Source of the DNA: Echinarachnius parma
Taxonomy: Eukaryota > Echinodermata > Echinoidea > Clypeasteroida > Echinarachniidae
Assembly (NCBI GenBank): GCA_037951105.1
Contig: JBAMJV010009403.1
Coordinates: forward strand, 1-64,000
Reading direction: 5' to 3'
DNA: 64,000 bases
A program made the translations under genes and the position numbers. The notes under the pieces were generated by a model. The model searched no databases. It was not told the DNA's origin and saw nothing but the letters and a program-made list of their open reading frames with translations. Shown in pieces: positions 1 to 11,876 of the stretch (position 1 is its first letter; each line of letters opens with the position of its first letter).

Positions 1-560
1 GTAAAGTATTCAAACAAAGTCTCCGTAATCTCATGGCAAACTTAATATCTAAACTAAATTACCAATATTATGGTTCTTCTTGTTGAGCCCTCTCCTTTGG
101 AATCTATAAACCAGGCCAAGTTGCCGGGTGAACAGACATCACCTGATAAACTATGACCCTGACATCAGTACGAGTGATGGGTCTTATTATCGATGTTTGT
201 AGAAGGCTTATTCGGTTTTAAACGAGTTGTTTTCATTTCGGTCTGCTTAAAGAGAAACGCCGGGCTGACTGATCGACTCCAATCAGACTTTGTTTGAATA
301 TTAAATAATATATATTGTTTAGAGTTAAAATCAAAAGAATTGTCGGTGTGGGTGATTAAATGGCGTATAATATTGTTATTTGGCTCGTTTCATCAGTATG
401 CAAATAATTATGTGAGGAGGTAATGCTATCAATTACTTTTTCATTCCTTTCTGCATTAAAAGATAATATTTGGCAGCCTGACGGGCTCAGACCTGAACAT
501 GACCCAAGAGAACCTGTGCAATGTTTGAATATTTCATCATAATGGGTCCATGGTATCATA
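1..560. repeat. Fragment of the paralogous segment family (copy 0)
   Basis: No gene is seen. The stretch reads in parallel with 39398-40450: both have 'ataaaccaggcca', 'gataaacta', 'cggttttaaacgag', 'gaaacgccgggctg' and, further on, 'ggcagcctgacgggct'. The 39 kb copy is split by about 700 bp of other sequence. It is therefore one end of a diverged duplicated segment, not a coding region. The short reading frames here are not preserved in the partner copy. Confidence 0.6.
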
Positions 561-684
561 GAAGTTTTAGAACAGGAACATATCCATTACAATTCTTTGC
601 TCTCAACTTTGAATTTGGCCTCCCTTTTTACTAATGACTTAAGTTACTTTATGAAAGGACGTTAATATAATTATATTGAATAAC

Positions 685-1075
685 ACCGGCGTAGATCCGT
701 TTTGAGAAGTGGGGGATGATGCGCGAAGCGCCCGAGGGAGGGGGGGGGGGGGGGGGTTGTAGGAGGGTTATCCCCCTCCAACGCTCGGGAGATTCTGCAA
801 TTTTTCATTTGACATTATGCAATCTGGTACATACTTTGGAAGGAAATATGATAAGCTAGATTTAAAAAAAAACATGACGTAAATTCTACCCCACTGATCA
901 GACCGAAATACATTGACGCATACACATAACAGGGCGTCAACAGCTTCTCAAAAGTGGGGGTGGGGGATTGGAAGGAAGCGAAGCGAACGAGTGGGGGATG
1001 GTATGGAAGGGGGTTTCCCCTCCACCGTAGGGAGCTTTTGCATTGTTTGACTCTGTGAGCCATACCGTATGGGAT
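685..1075. repeat. Two fragments of a G-rich dispersed repeat
   Basis: Two adjacent fragments share a pattern of a 'gtggggg' lead-in, a 'gcgaagcg' stretch, a 'cccctcc' block, then 'gggagcttttgca' or a close variant. The same pattern recurs at 15530-15700 and 19100-19215, inside an element bounded by CAGTGGCGTAGC ends. I infer internal pieces of that hAT-like family. A run of about 19 G near 737 lies in the first fragment. Confidence 0.5.
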
Positions 1076-1204
1076 ACTTGATTATGCAACATTGTCTTCT
1101 TTATCAAAGGGAGAGCAGTCATGCGTTTCTTTTTCTATGGGAGGCCTTGGGGCGAGAATGTCCCAGTGTTCAGAGGATCGCTGGATACGAAAAAGTAGCA
1201 AATT

Positions 1205-1395
1205 TAGGAAACGACATTGTCTCAGAAAAATGGCACTAGGATCCAAACGCCTTACCCAAAATCAATGCTTATGGTATCATTTTGTTGGAAAAAGAATGTT
1301 CTACCCAATCAAATAAAAAAACAATGACATTTGGTAGATGATGTTGATAAAATTAACGATCCTAGGTGTTGCATTCTTTCTGAGACACCCTGTAT
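1205..1395 (+). mobile_element. Truncated mariner-like MITE, family C
   Basis: The sequence matches the right two thirds of the complete element at 17772-18046, sharing 'aaacgccttacccaaaatca' and the 3' end 'ggtgttgcattctttctg' followed by 'caccctgta'. The left inverted repeat is missing, so this is a 5'-truncated copy. The reading frame at 1331 is a translation of this end and adjacent AT repeats. Confidence 0.7.
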
Positions 1396-1399
1396 TGTA

Positions 1400-1975
1400 A
1401 TTAATATTATGATAATTTGTAGTATTTATGTTATGATTATTATGATTATTATTAATTTATTTGTTAATATTATGAGTATTATTCATCTATTTTTTTATTA
1501 TATTGATCATTATCATCATTATTAATATTATTGTTGTAATTATGCATTTTATAAAGATTAAACTTTGAAAAAGTGGGTGGATGTTTGTGCAGGCCCCCCC
1601 CCCCCCTCGATCAAAAAGTGTGTGTGTGTGGGGGGGGGGGGGGAATTATCTACGCCCGTGTTGGATAATGTATCATTGTGTTACAACATTATAATCATAT
1701 CTGTAACTTATGAATAAACCATGCGTTTTGTCATTTCAGAAGATTTGTAGTATGTACATTATTCAAATCATTTTAAAGTACCCGATCCTATCCTTATAAG
1801 TTTACATACAGTATTACGCTTTTGCCATTCCTAACGATGCAACCTAGTGTTTATCATTTGGGAATGGATTCCACACGTTGTGACAAATATGTGTATGCTT
1901 TAAAGGCAATTCAGACCGGTATATCCGATGCGCGAATCCATATTGCGCACTTTTACGCACGGTACGTAATCCCCC
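1400..1975. other. Gene-free AT-rich stretch with simple repeats
   Basis: It begins with ATT/ATG-type low-complexity sequence (about 1400-1545), then a poly-C run, a short GT run and a poly-G run (about 1594-1644), ending in 'tacgcccgtg'. A similar arrangement is seen at 18836-18935, so the homopolymers belong to a dispersed repeat. Nothing coding is seen up to 1975. Confidence 0.5.
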
Positions 1976-3300
1976 TTTGATCAGTTATAAGTTGCGACCG
2001 CAAACTGTCCCAGTTCACGAACGACCGAGTCGAAAATGCATCGCGTTCGGAATGTTTGTTTACCAAGAAGGTACTCCTTGTCAGAGATTTTTACAAGCGA
2101 AAGTAGTTACGCAACACGCTCAACCGACGGTCAACAAAGTGCCGCTGCGATTTTATCAACGCTGTATTGCCTCAGGGGATAGCTCGAGCAATGTACAGTT
2201 TATCGCTTGGTACATAATAGCTACCAGCTGTGTGCTGCATGCAATTTCAAATGAAGGCCCGTGTTCAGATTTCCGAAGCACCGCTCTAAATCGATCCAAC
2301 ACACATCGTGAGTTTACCTCGGGAGATTACGGTGGAGTGCGAGTTGGATTTTGCTGACTACCCATTTTAACCCATGCATATTTGCCTTTAATGTCAAAGT
2401 GGGATTGTAGCACTGGCAATAAACAACATTTCGAGTATAGACTAATGGTATCGATGGTAACGATGTAATTGGTATTACCGCTGCTATTGCTGCTGCTGCT
2501 GATGATGATAATAGTAATGGTAATGATGGTTGTGGTGATAGGTAAAGGATGAGGATACCTTGCTTCCCCCAAAAAGAGTTATTCCATATCCCGTTCAAGA
2601 GAGCACTGTAAGCCAGGTGACTCATACGCATGGGGAACCCCTACTAACATTTCCTGTGGGAGCCTGATATATCGTTGAGGGGTCGTTGCTGTTTATTGGG
2701 GATAACACGAGTGAATGAATCACAGATCTCCGACCATGGTAGTAGGTCTATGCTACGACGTGACTATCAACATACAGTATGTATACTAGTACTTGATATG
2801 ATAAACCGTCTCCATGGTCTATGCCATCAATTTGGGGCAAGTAGTTATCTCGGGTTGTTCGCTTAATTGGTACGATTCAGGCTGAAAGCATTATTGGGAT
2901 TCAGAGGATTATAGGTGCCGAACATGAAGCGTGCATGGTCAAGTATCAGTTTATAGTAAAAGGAAATCGTCAGATTTAACCACTCAATTCAAGGGATACG
3001 CAACTATTAGACTTCAAATTAGACTGGGAAATTAGACTATAATAACGTGTATGGGCACACGCCATTTAGGATTAATGCAATACCGTATACATGCTGATTG
3101 GAGGATGGGAAGGCCACAGCGAGGCCACATCAGCATCGGGCCCCAGAACGAATGATGTACATCTACCGTAGACATCGTAAGGATTGAAATCAGTAAGTAC
3201 GCATGATAACAATAAGTTTGGTTACAGCGGTTACATACACTAGTCACTGCTAGATATGAGAGAATTACGAATAACCATTATTTTCTTACCATACAAATAT
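1976..3300. repeat. Non-coding remainder of paralogous segment copy 0
   Basis: A 126-codon open frame at 1977-2357 has no recognisable domain and no support from paralogous copies. A GAT/GCT-type microsatellite lies at about 2475-2535. From about 2990 on, the sequence resembles 20110-20300 and 28880-29040, including a shared GTAAGT splice-donor-like site (GT at 3193). No gene is called. Confidence 0.45.
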
Positions 3301-3344
3301 TTCAGAAAACATCACTACAAGACCTAAAACGTGGCCGAGTGGGG

Positions 3345-3415
3345 TTGAGAGGAAGGAGAGAGGTAGGGTAGGGAGGGGGGGGGGGGGACGGGGGGGGGGG
3401 GGGGGGGCTGGGGTG
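3345..3415. repeat. Poly-G tract
   Basis: Two long G runs are separated by 'ac' and followed by 'ctgggg'. This is low-complexity DNA able to form G-quadruplexes. Run lengths in such tracts are often unreliable in assemblies. Confidence 0.8.
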
Positions 3416-3707
3416 ATTTAATTAAGAAAACGTACAAACTTCCACTCGTCCAGTATGTAGTTTAGTATCATAGTCAGAGTAAGTGGAGAAACATAGTGTA
3501 GCTCGCATAGCGATCACGAGACAGAAAAGCGTATGATTAAAACACAAATATAGTACACTTGATTGATATATTAATAATTAAACAGCCTATTTATGTTTGT
3601 GTTCATGTTATATACGTTGATGAAAACTGTAATCTAGTTCCCTAGAACTCCATATATCATTAAAATTGTCCCAGTTGTATGTAAAAGGTGAAGTTTCCCC
3701 AAGTACT

Positions 3708-4235
3708 AATGTGGATTGAATCGAAGGAGAACAATTTTAAAAGCCCAATAGTGAAAGTTTGAGCAAATTTGGATTTTCAATTCAAAAGTTATGATTTTGT
3801 TATTTTTGTTTACCACCCTCTCCAGATAGCAATTTGCCAATATATGTGATACCACAGTTGAACAACCTTCCACTGACTCTGTACATATATTTTCATATTT
3901 GTGCATTCTTCGTGGATTGTACTGGACCAGTTGAGAAAGTTTTACCTTAAAGGCATGCACATTTACCTCAGTCTTCTCTAACATATCTCAGAATATTGCG
4001 GGACGATGCTTTTTTCATGAAAAGTGACATTTTGTGATGTTTTGTTGTACACTTCCAGTGGGAGTTGTTCCTCTGTGACATCACAGATTTTGGCAAAGCG
4101 CCGACTACGAGGACAGGAAACAAGATCTTAATGAAAACTTTGAAAAATCATAATTCTTGATTGGATTATCAAAATCTGCTAAAACTTTCGCTATTGGGTA
4201 TCTAAAATTGTTTCCTTTTCACTATGATGTGTTGA
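3708..4235. mobile_element. MITE with long (about 100 bp) imperfect inverted arms
   Basis: The first 100 bases, reverse-complemented, match the last 100. 'cccaatagtgaaagttt' on the left pairs with 'aaactttcgctattggg' on the right, and 'aaagttatgatttt' pairs with 'aaaatcataattctt'. There is no transposase. The length and long fold-back fit a non-autonomous DNA transposon. The superfamily is unknown and the target duplication is unclear. Confidence 0.65.
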
Positions 4236-4378
4236 GATGACGATTCAGGTCTTTACGTCAGGGTGACTCCAATTGTAAATCTATATCGTTTATTTCATCA
4301 GTCTACTCGTGAACAATACTTTTGATGGCAATTTATGAAAATGCTTATTCAGTTATGTAACCATTGAATTGCAGTTAA

Positions 4379-4560
4379 AGGGAGATAATGAAAAATTGAG
4401 TGTCAAATTCGAAAGAGCATACAATTTTAATTACAGAATAAACTTTATTTGACCAACATTGCTTCAGAAATGGCTGAAATATCCATAAACATAACCATTT
4501 GTAATAATTGTGGGTCCCCACAATGTTTACATTTTAGGTATTTGTTTTAGAGGTCAACAA
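4379..4560 (+). mobile_element. Fragment of MITE family A
   Basis: It shares 'gagataatgaaaa', 'tgagtgtcaaatt', 'cagaataaactttatttg' and 'ggctgaaatatc' with the complete family A copies at 18290 and 33761. Only the left part is present and it is more diverged, suggesting an old insertion. Confidence 0.7.
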
Positions 4561-5744
4561 ATTTGAATTATAGTTAGAAATCAAATAAAACAACAACAAC
4601 AATACAATACATAATTGTAAAAAAACAAAGAAATACATAACAAATTATCACAATAGAAAACATAAGGAATGACCTGGCTCTTCCAAATTTGTTGGTTGTA
4701 TTATTATTTCAAATGGTCTATAGACCATATTATGTGACTCCCCAGCCCAAAACCCACAAAAGTCGCTGGATATGTTTGTGTGCTATGAGCCAATATGTGT
4801 ACATTATGCCAAAAAATTAAAATGTTGAACTTTACTTTATCTGAAAGTATAATCTTTCACCTATTAACAGTAACAATTTAGAGTCTTAAATGAAAGCCAA
4901 GGTTGAGTTATATACAGTTTTCTAGACCATGTTTTTTCGGAGTGACTCAAGTTTTTATCAACAATCTTATTGCAGAACGCTGCGAGACAATAGCCCTTCG
5001 CACTGCGCGCCTGAGTGACCATGGTGACCCTAATCTTTAGAGCCACTTTTCTCATTATTCTGTAAAACTAGCCCTGTTCACTTTGCTACTTTTAATCGCT
5101 TTTTTGAATATGTTATACTGGTCCATATTTAATGTATTATGTAGCATATTAAAGCTTATAGTCTACTCGTTCAAGCTATGTAAAAATGTTTAAACCTATT
5201 CTGGTATAAATATTAATGTTATCACCTTATTTGCATAAATTAGTCGGGCGTCCGTTAATGATACACTGCAATGTGTGACCAGGCCTTAACGTACGTGTCA
5301 CTATGGGTAACGTAAGTTACATTTAGTGTTTTTCGGCCACCATGTTGGCCTTGAAATTGGTTACTCGGCTGACCCTGAACCACAAATAAATGACGTACAC
5401 GAATGTAATGTCAATTTAGATAATAATAAATCATATTATACACACATTTATGGATGCATGGTAATGTATGTTACATCACGTACGTTACATCTTTGCATTC
5501 TTTCGGTTAAATTGGCAACATTGAGTTGAACTTAGTTCTCATTTTCGCGCAATAACGATCTACTTCATTGGCCTCATACTTCAGAATAGTCATTGATATT
5601 ACAGTGGTTACGTATTTTTGAAATCGTAGTAACGTATGTTTCACATCTTAAATCTACCTTTTTATGCTGTATGTTATATTTTGAATGCTGTTTCATATGT
5701 TCCCAGTCACATTTGTTTTGTATCTTGATGTTCGAACATGTTTT
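4561..5744. other. No gene seen
   Basis: This is AT-rich sequence with no frame resembling a known protein and no clear repeat boundaries. 'ggtctatagacc' at about 4715 is a small palindrome. The frames at 4864 and 5326 look like chance. Confidence 0.4.
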
Positions 5745-5895
5745 TATTTGTATACACCAGTGCTGTAGTCGAGTCCACCCTGTCCGAGTCCGAGCCCGAG
5801 TCCCTGGAGTCCGAGTCGAGTCCGAGTCCGAGTCCCGAACATCCGAGTCCCGAGTCCCGGACATCCGAGTCCGAGTCCGAGTCCCAATGGGAAAA
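5745..5895. repeat. GAGTCC hexamer array behind a 'CAGTGCTGTAG' end
   Basis: 'cagtgctgtag' is followed by about 20 near-perfect units of the hexamer cgagtc/c, ending before 'caatggg'. The same end sequence occurs in inverse orientation next to the hexamer tracts at 7510 and 8800, so it is a family rather than a random microsatellite. Ser-Glu, Arg-Val and Thr-Arg frames through it are artefacts of the hexamer. Confidence 0.75.
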
Positions 5896-6755
5896 TCTTA
5901 AATTGCAATTATTGTTATGTCACATCAGTTCCACTATGATAAATGCCTTACAGTGAACTCTCTATAACATAAATAGTTGTCTGGTTCATTGTAAACTTCC
6001 ATTTGTCAGATATATTTTAACTCTTCTTACTACAACAGTTATCTTCATAATAGACACCATCAAAGAAATGACAAAGAGTTATCTGCAGAAATGATTTTGG
6101 GCAATGTCGAGGGTTGTTATTACAGAGTATGAGACAAATTCAATTATTGATGTCTATGCAGGATAACAAGTTCATAAAAAGTGTGACAGACGGGACAAGA
6201 ATTTAGTTGATCTTTGTCACCCTTAAATTTCCCAAAAATACAGTGGATAAGGAACTGCTGCATATCTTTTCCTAAGGTTCACTGTCAAATGGATTAATGG
6301 GATATAACTTTATGTGCAAACAGTCAAGTTGCTGAAAAGTAATAATTTTTGAAGTTAAGCATGAAATTCAGCAATTTTTTAATCCTTTTAAGATCACAAT
6401 TTTTAGCAAAAAATATCAAATATCTGAAAATTCACGTTTTGTGCTATAAACTGTCAGTTATGAACAGATGAGCAAGATATCATCCTAAGAAGCAATGAAG
6501 AGCAATCACTGTCAAGAACCAATTGGAAAGAAAAGAAATACTGATTAATAGCGTAATTCAAATTTATCATGGGGGGGGGGGGGGGGGGGGGCGCTACATA
6601 ATTGACTGAAACTGAAGGGACCGGTGCGATACTTGAACATTATATTTCTTGCAAATTGGTGTGAATTATTCAGTCGCAGGCATCTATCATGACCTGATTG
6701 AAGTTTGAAATTGAACTATGATTTTGTTATCAGATTGGATGGTTATATACTGCAA
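5896..6755. other. No gene seen; poly-G at about 6572-6591
   Basis: This is AT-rich, unrecognised sequence. One 20-base G run sits at about 6572. There is no open frame of interest on either strand. Confidence 0.4.
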
Positions 6756-6757
6756 TA

Positions 6758-7060
6758 CAGGGTGGCCCCCAAAAAACGGAACGGGGCACTTCCCAAAATA
6801 TAGTAATAACATGATATGTCCATAGGATATGGTATCTTTTCCAATGAAAAACGATACTTAGAACAGTCATTTTGGTCGAGTAGTTTTTGTTTTAGGGCGC
6901 GCTGAGTGACACCATGTCAGGTTCCCATTCTTGTCAATTTTTACCAAGTCAGTGCCTGATAAATCGCACTTACTGCTCGTCATATCATCAAACAACCATG
7001 CCAATTCTCGCAGCACACAGCTGAATGCACACTAACAATAGCGCGCGTATTGCACGTTGT
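6758..7060 (+). mobile_element. Left half of a mariner-like MITE, family B
   Basis: It starts after TA with 'cagggtggcccccaaaaaac', the same end as the complete copies at 44143 and 49986. It continues through the family's 'cactgtgagtgac'-type interior ('gcgctgagtgacaccatgtc') to about the midpoint, then leaves the family. The right end is absent. The left breakpoint of the 1290-bp tandem duplication lies within it. Confidence 0.75.
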
Positions 7061-8179
7061 TCAATTTAAGTCGCATCATTATCAGGCTTTCGTAAATTAA
7101 TTCACGTTCTGGCCGTAATACTTGACCGTGTCTTACGTGTTTCAAAACATAAAACGACTAATCTCAACGTCTATTTAGGCATATAATAGCTTGCTGAGGC
7201 GATGTTACGATCATTTTCCAGAATGCCACACTCAAGTGCCGAGCAAGGTACGCCAGAACAACGGGTTTGTTTTTGCTTGCGCTGGGGTAATTTTATGAAC
7301 TATAAATAAACGTGGGAAAACGGAAAAAATGCCGGTCTCGTTGCCGGTCTCGGCCCGATTTTCGCCCGAGTCACGAGTCACCATTGGTCGAGTCCGAGTC
7401 CGAGACCGAGTCTTTGTGGCTCGAGTCCGAGTCCGAGTCCGAGTCCCGAGAAATACGGACTCAAGACCGGTCTCGGGTCCGAGTCCGGACTCAAGTCCTA
7501 CAGCACTGGTATACACTATCCTCTTTGTTAAATAAACAAGATAAATGTACAGATGTCAGCATCTAAGCATATTATATTATCTAGTATAATAACTGTAACG
7601 TATATTTCATTGGATTTGGCAACACATTTGCAATGGGCATCACAATTACAAATGAAGTGGGATCATCAAAACTTGTATACATTTTATGGAAATTTGTGCT
7701 GCTGTCATTAAACCGCACTCGTTTTGCTTCTGTGTACTCTTATATCTGTACACAACTTGAACAACTGAAAATTTTGTCTTGGTGACACGGGGTAGGTGAC
7801 TCGGCCATATTCTATCCCCTGTCATTTGCTTATTTCATATTAAATCGCTTTAAAATTATGGTAACTTTTACGAGAAGGACCCTCATTATCAAATAAAAGG
7901 ACAATTTTGCTGGTGTAAAGTTAAATCTCTTCACTAGGAGAGCAGGATCAATGGCGAAACAATATTTCACCAATTGTGCCGAGATAGTGGTTGTGACCCA
8001 TTTACACCGTTAAAAATATATTAATTAAAGGACAATGAAATCCTGACAGATTGTTGTATGCACTATACGACACTGAATAGGATGAATAGTCCCTGAAAAT
8101 TTGGCACAATCGGTCAAGAAATAAGAGAACTATGGCTCTTTTGAAAAGAGACATCTATCTATATGAGTGACTAAAATTG
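6890..8179. repeat. 1290-bp tandem duplication, copy 1
   Basis: This block is repeated directly at 8180-9469. By eye only about six substitutions were seen (for example 'cagcacac' versus 'caacacac', 'tctcgggtcc' versus 'tctcgagtcc'), or roughly 99.5% identity. Both junctions share the trinucleotide TTG, so a microhomology-mediated or replication-slippage origin is plausible. It contains half of a MITE B, a GAGTCC element and the start of a MITE F. No gene is present. Confidence 0.92.
7315..7515. repeat. GAGTCC hexamer element (first of two copies)
   Basis: A hexamer-rich tract (cgagtc/cgagac variants) ends in 'ctacagcactg' then 'gtatac'. That is the inverse complement of the end at 5749-5770, so it is a second, reverse-oriented family member. 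The three overlapping frames here (Ser-Glu, Arg-Val, Thr-Arg) are repeat artefacts. Confidence 0.7.
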
Positions 8180-9469
8180 TTTTAGGGCGCGCTGAGTGAC
8201 ACCATGTCAGGTTCCCATTCTTGTCAATTTTTACCAAGTCAGTGCCTGATAAATCGCACTTACTGCTCGTCATATCATCAAACAACCATGCCAATTCTCG
8301 CAACACACAGCTGAATGCACACTAACAATAGCGCGCGTATTGCACGTTGTTCAATTTTAGTCGCATCATTATCAGGCTTTCGTAAATTAATTCACGTTCT
8401 GGCCGTAATACTTGACCGTGTCTTACGTGTTTCAAAACATAAAACGACTAATCTCAACGTCTATTTAGGCATATAATAGCTTGCTGAGGCGATGTTACGA
8501 TCATTTTCCAGAATGCCACACTCAAGCGCCGAGCAAGGTACGCCAGAACAACGGGTTTGTTTTTGCTTGCGCTGGGGTAATTTTATGAACTATAAATAAA
8601 CGTGGGAAAACGGAAAAAATGCCGGTCTCGTTGCCGGTCTCGGCCCGATTTTCGCCCGAGTCACGAGTCACCATTGGTCGAGTCCGAGTCCGAGACCGAG
8701 TCTTTGTGGCTCGAGTCCGAGTCCGAGTCCGAGTCCCGAGAAATACGGACTCAAGACCGGTCTCGAGTCCGAGTCCGGACTCAAGTCCTACAGCACTGGT
8801 ATACACTATCCTCTTTGTTAAATAAACAAGATAAATGTACAGATGTCAGCATCTAAGCATATTATATTATCTAGTATAATAACTGTAACGTATATTTCAT
8901 TGGATTTGGCAACACATTTGCAATGGGCATCACAATTACAAATGAAGTGGGATCATCAAAACTTGTATACATTTTATGGAAATTTGTGCTGTTGTCATTA
9001 AACCGCACTCGTTTTGCTTCTGTGTACTCTTATATCTGTACACAACTTGAACAACTGAAAATTTTGTCTTGGTGACACGGGGTAGGTGACTCGGCCATAT
9101 TCTATCCCCTGTCATTTGCTTATTTCATATTAAATCGCTTTAAAATTATGGTAACTTTTACGAGAAGGACCCTCATTATCAAATAAAAGGACAATTTTGC
9201 TGGTGTAAAGTTAAATCTCTTCACTAGGAGAGCAGGATCAATGGCGAAACAATATTTCACCAATTGTGCCGAGATAGTGGTTGTGACCCATTTACACCGT
9301 TAAAAATATATTAATTAAAGGACAATGAAATCCTGACAGATTGTTGTATGCACTATACGACACTGAATAGGATGAATAGTCCCTGAAAATTTGGCACAAT
9401 CGGTCAAGAAATAAGAGAACTATGGCTCTTTTGAAAAGAGCCATCTATCTATATGAGTGACTAAAATTG
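8180..9469. repeat. 1290-bp tandem duplication, copy 2
   Basis: This is a direct repeat of 6890-8179. Its right end runs on without a break into the rest of MITE F (to 9883), so this copy keeps the original right flank. Copy 1 keeps the original left flank (the start of MITE B). Confidence 0.92.
8605..8805. repeat. GAGTCC hexamer element (duplicate)
   Basis: Copy of the 7315-7515 element carried by the tandem duplication. One G-to-A change in the 3' hexamer region distinguishes it. Confidence 0.7.
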
Positions 9470-9883
9470 GCAACGCACTCTTCCAACGTTGTGGACTACT
9501 CCTTATACATAATGTACACAAAATTTCAATTTTGTTCAATTTTCTCAATATTTATGTTTACCCTTCGTTTGAGTTTAACATATGTTTTGTAGAATGCCTT
9601 TATACATAACATTATCATAAGTTGGGGGAATGCAAAAGTGTGACTATGAAGAAAACTGTAAAAATGGGAATATTTTTGCACTTAACATAATTATGGGGAG
9701 TAGTCCACACACTTATCAGAATGCGTTGCCAATTTGAGTTCCCCATAGGACTAAATGGACATCTCAAAGAGACATAGTTTTCTTGTTTCTTGCCCAATTA
9801 TGCTCTAACTTTCAGAGATTATTCTTCCTAATCGCTTCAAGTCTATGAAAGCAACATTTTGCTTGGATTTCATTGTCCTTTAA
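9315..9883. mobile_element. MITE F, 569 bp with long inverted arms
   Basis: Its ends are a perfect 19-bp inverted repeat, 'ttaaaggacaatgaaatcc' against 'ggatttcattgtcctttaa'. Inner sequences also pair ('ggcaacgcactc' with a diverged 'gaatgcgttgcc', 'gtggactactcc' with 'ggagtagtccac'). It has no transposase. A truncated left half (8025-8179) remains in copy 1 of the tandem duplication. Confidence 0.85.
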
Positions 9884-10410
9884 GTAAAATTATGGGGTGT
9901 GTTGCAAAAGGATTCTAAGTAAAACTTTACTCTTAGGTTTGATCTAACAATTATGGAGAGCCGTTAGTTTCTGTATAAAATTGTTGATATATTTTTGGGG
10001 GGCATAAAAGTTTGATAAAATCAATTAGATTTTTTTTCTCAGTGAGCCTTGAAATAATCGATGTATTGTGTTGGTTGGAGTTCTTAGATGCCTGTATTGT
10101 TTTGCTTTCCATTTGGCCCCGTTTCGAAACACTTTTGCAATTGTTGTAAGTATTGATATGTGTCAAATTATTGTAAAGACCATGGCGACAGCTGCAATGC
10201 TCAATGCTAATTGACTGTTGACCTTTAGTTACTATAATTGGATAATTCCAACAATTGCAAGAGTTTTATGAAACGGTCCACAGTGTTGTTATTCCAAGGC
10301 AACACAAGGCATTCCATTATTGGTATGTCCAACTTAGTTAGAATTAAGCTCAACTAAAGATCTTTGTGAAACAACTTCTATGTTATACCGTATGTGAGGT
10401 ATCCACCATC
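9884..10410. other. No gene seen
   Basis: This is AT-rich unique-looking sequence. The minus-strand frame at 9951-10166 overlaps the end of a repeat and has no recognisable domain. Confidence 0.4.
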
Positions 10411-10419
10411 CACAAGGTA

Positions 10420-10745
10420 TCCAAAGCGACGAATGTTTGGTATAATGTATAGTTCTGTAATCTGATATGTCCTCTTAGTATCGTGTGAACATTTCGCTTT
10501 AAATGGATGTTTTACGGCCGAGTAATGAGCGAAAATTAAAAGTCATATATTATGCTTACTCATTGCTCTGACTTTATACACAGTTATGACTATCCAGTGG
10601 ATATCTAAAAATCTGAACACTTCAATCGTTCATATCCTTCTACCAAAAGGGAAAAAATGTTCCATGTTCTATTGGTAATACCAATATATGAGAGAGCGAC
10701 TAGATTGTTAGTGAAGCTTTGTGGATATGGGCTATGTTAACTGAT
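10420..10745 (+). mobile_element. Diverged MITE family G copy
   Basis: It shares 'ctgatatgtcc', a 'catttc' then 'aaatgga' block, 'gagtaatgagc', 'cagtggatat' and 'ctgaacacttcaatcg' with 11484-11874, 29800-30156 and 15850-16050. It is the most diverged of these copies, and no clean termini were found. Confidence 0.6.
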
Positions 10746-10874
10746 TCCTTTTAGTTCAACCAGTAATTTGTATTCCCTTGTAATAATTTGGAAAATATAA
10801 TCACATGATTATATTCTTCGTAATGCAGTTTTCTTATCCACGCTGCCTTTCTTACTTAATACATACTTCTGTAA

Positions 10875-11170
10875 CTTGCATAATCAATTTCGTCACGAGT
10901 TTGAGTAGCGTCGGTAAGCATCGTGACAGGTGCTTGAATTATATCTTTACTTCTTGAAAATTAAAAAAGAAAGTCGACATAACAATATCAATGTACGTGA
11001 TTATCATAACAATGCTTTTCTATTGCTTCAGACTGATCAAGTTTCCATGAATTCCATTCTGTGTAATAGAACGCTGGTTAATGGTTAACGTGCAGAAGAG
11101 AAGTTAACAAATAATATTGACCTATGCGCAGGTTAATTGTTTGCACAAATTGGAGGATATGTTTAAAGCG
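10875..11170. repeat. Paralogous segment family (copy A, left part)
   Basis: 'ggttaatggttaacgtgcag' and 'taatattgacct' then 'gcaggttaatt' occur here and at 34800-34900. A looser match lies at 38320-38450. This places the left edge of copy A in the same order as the other segments. Confidence 0.6.
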
Positions 11171-11483
11171 ATATGATTGGCAAATATCGAAGAATAAATG
11201 GTAAAGCACGTAGGCCTATTATTTGTATTTTAAGTGAGTGTCCGCATTTAACAATCGTCTGAACAGTTTCCAGTAGACGGATAAGGATGCATGTAACACA
11301 AACATACAACTTCAGATCGAACAACCCTGTAATTTGGATTTTACGAATGAAACACGAATGTAAAGAAATCATTCCTTCATCGAACTATGTATCGGCCAAT
11401 AAGTGTGTTTAACTGATTTAGCATATCATTGCAACAATATTGTACTTATGTTTGGAAAGGTTTTGTAAAGCCAACATTCTCTA

Positions 11484-11876
11484 TAAAGGGTTCTAGTAAC
11501 TTTGTTCACATGTGCAATAAGTGATGAGTGGTTGATACAATGTAAATTGCTGTTATCTGATATGTCCACCGGGTATTGTGTCAACATTTCAAGTTAAATG
11601 TACGTTATATGGCCAAATAATGAGCAAAAATGCAAAGTGATATTCACTAACTAATTGCACTCCCTTTGTACACGGTTCTGACGATCCAGTGGATATTTTG
11701 ACATCTGAACACTTCAATCGCAAATATATTTTTAACGAAAGGGAAATTTGAAGAAGAAAAAACAGAAACCGGTCCCATGTTTTTTTGTTAATAAGAATAC
11801 AACAAGGTATGAGGGAACCACTAGAATTCCAATTGGATTTTGAGGATTTGGACAATGTTACTAAGTCCCTTTAAGG
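11484..11876 (+). mobile_element. MITE family G, near-complete copy
   Basis: The left end 'taaagggttctagtaacttt' and right end 'gacaatgttactaagtccct' then 'tta' are imperfect inverted repeats (TTAAAGGGACTTAGTAAC type). No protein is encoded. It serves as the reference copy for this family. Confidence 0.65.

Noticed and set aside
1977-2357. 126-codon open frame
   Set aside because: No recognisable domain, no splice or conservation support, and it sits in repeat-derived segment DNA.
7312-7566. Overlapping open frames rich in Ser-Glu, Arg-Val or Thr-Arg (also at 5574-5956 and 8522-8856)
   Set aside because: They are translations of GAGTCC hexamer repeats, open on both strands and in several frames at once. 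No real gene is needed to explain them.
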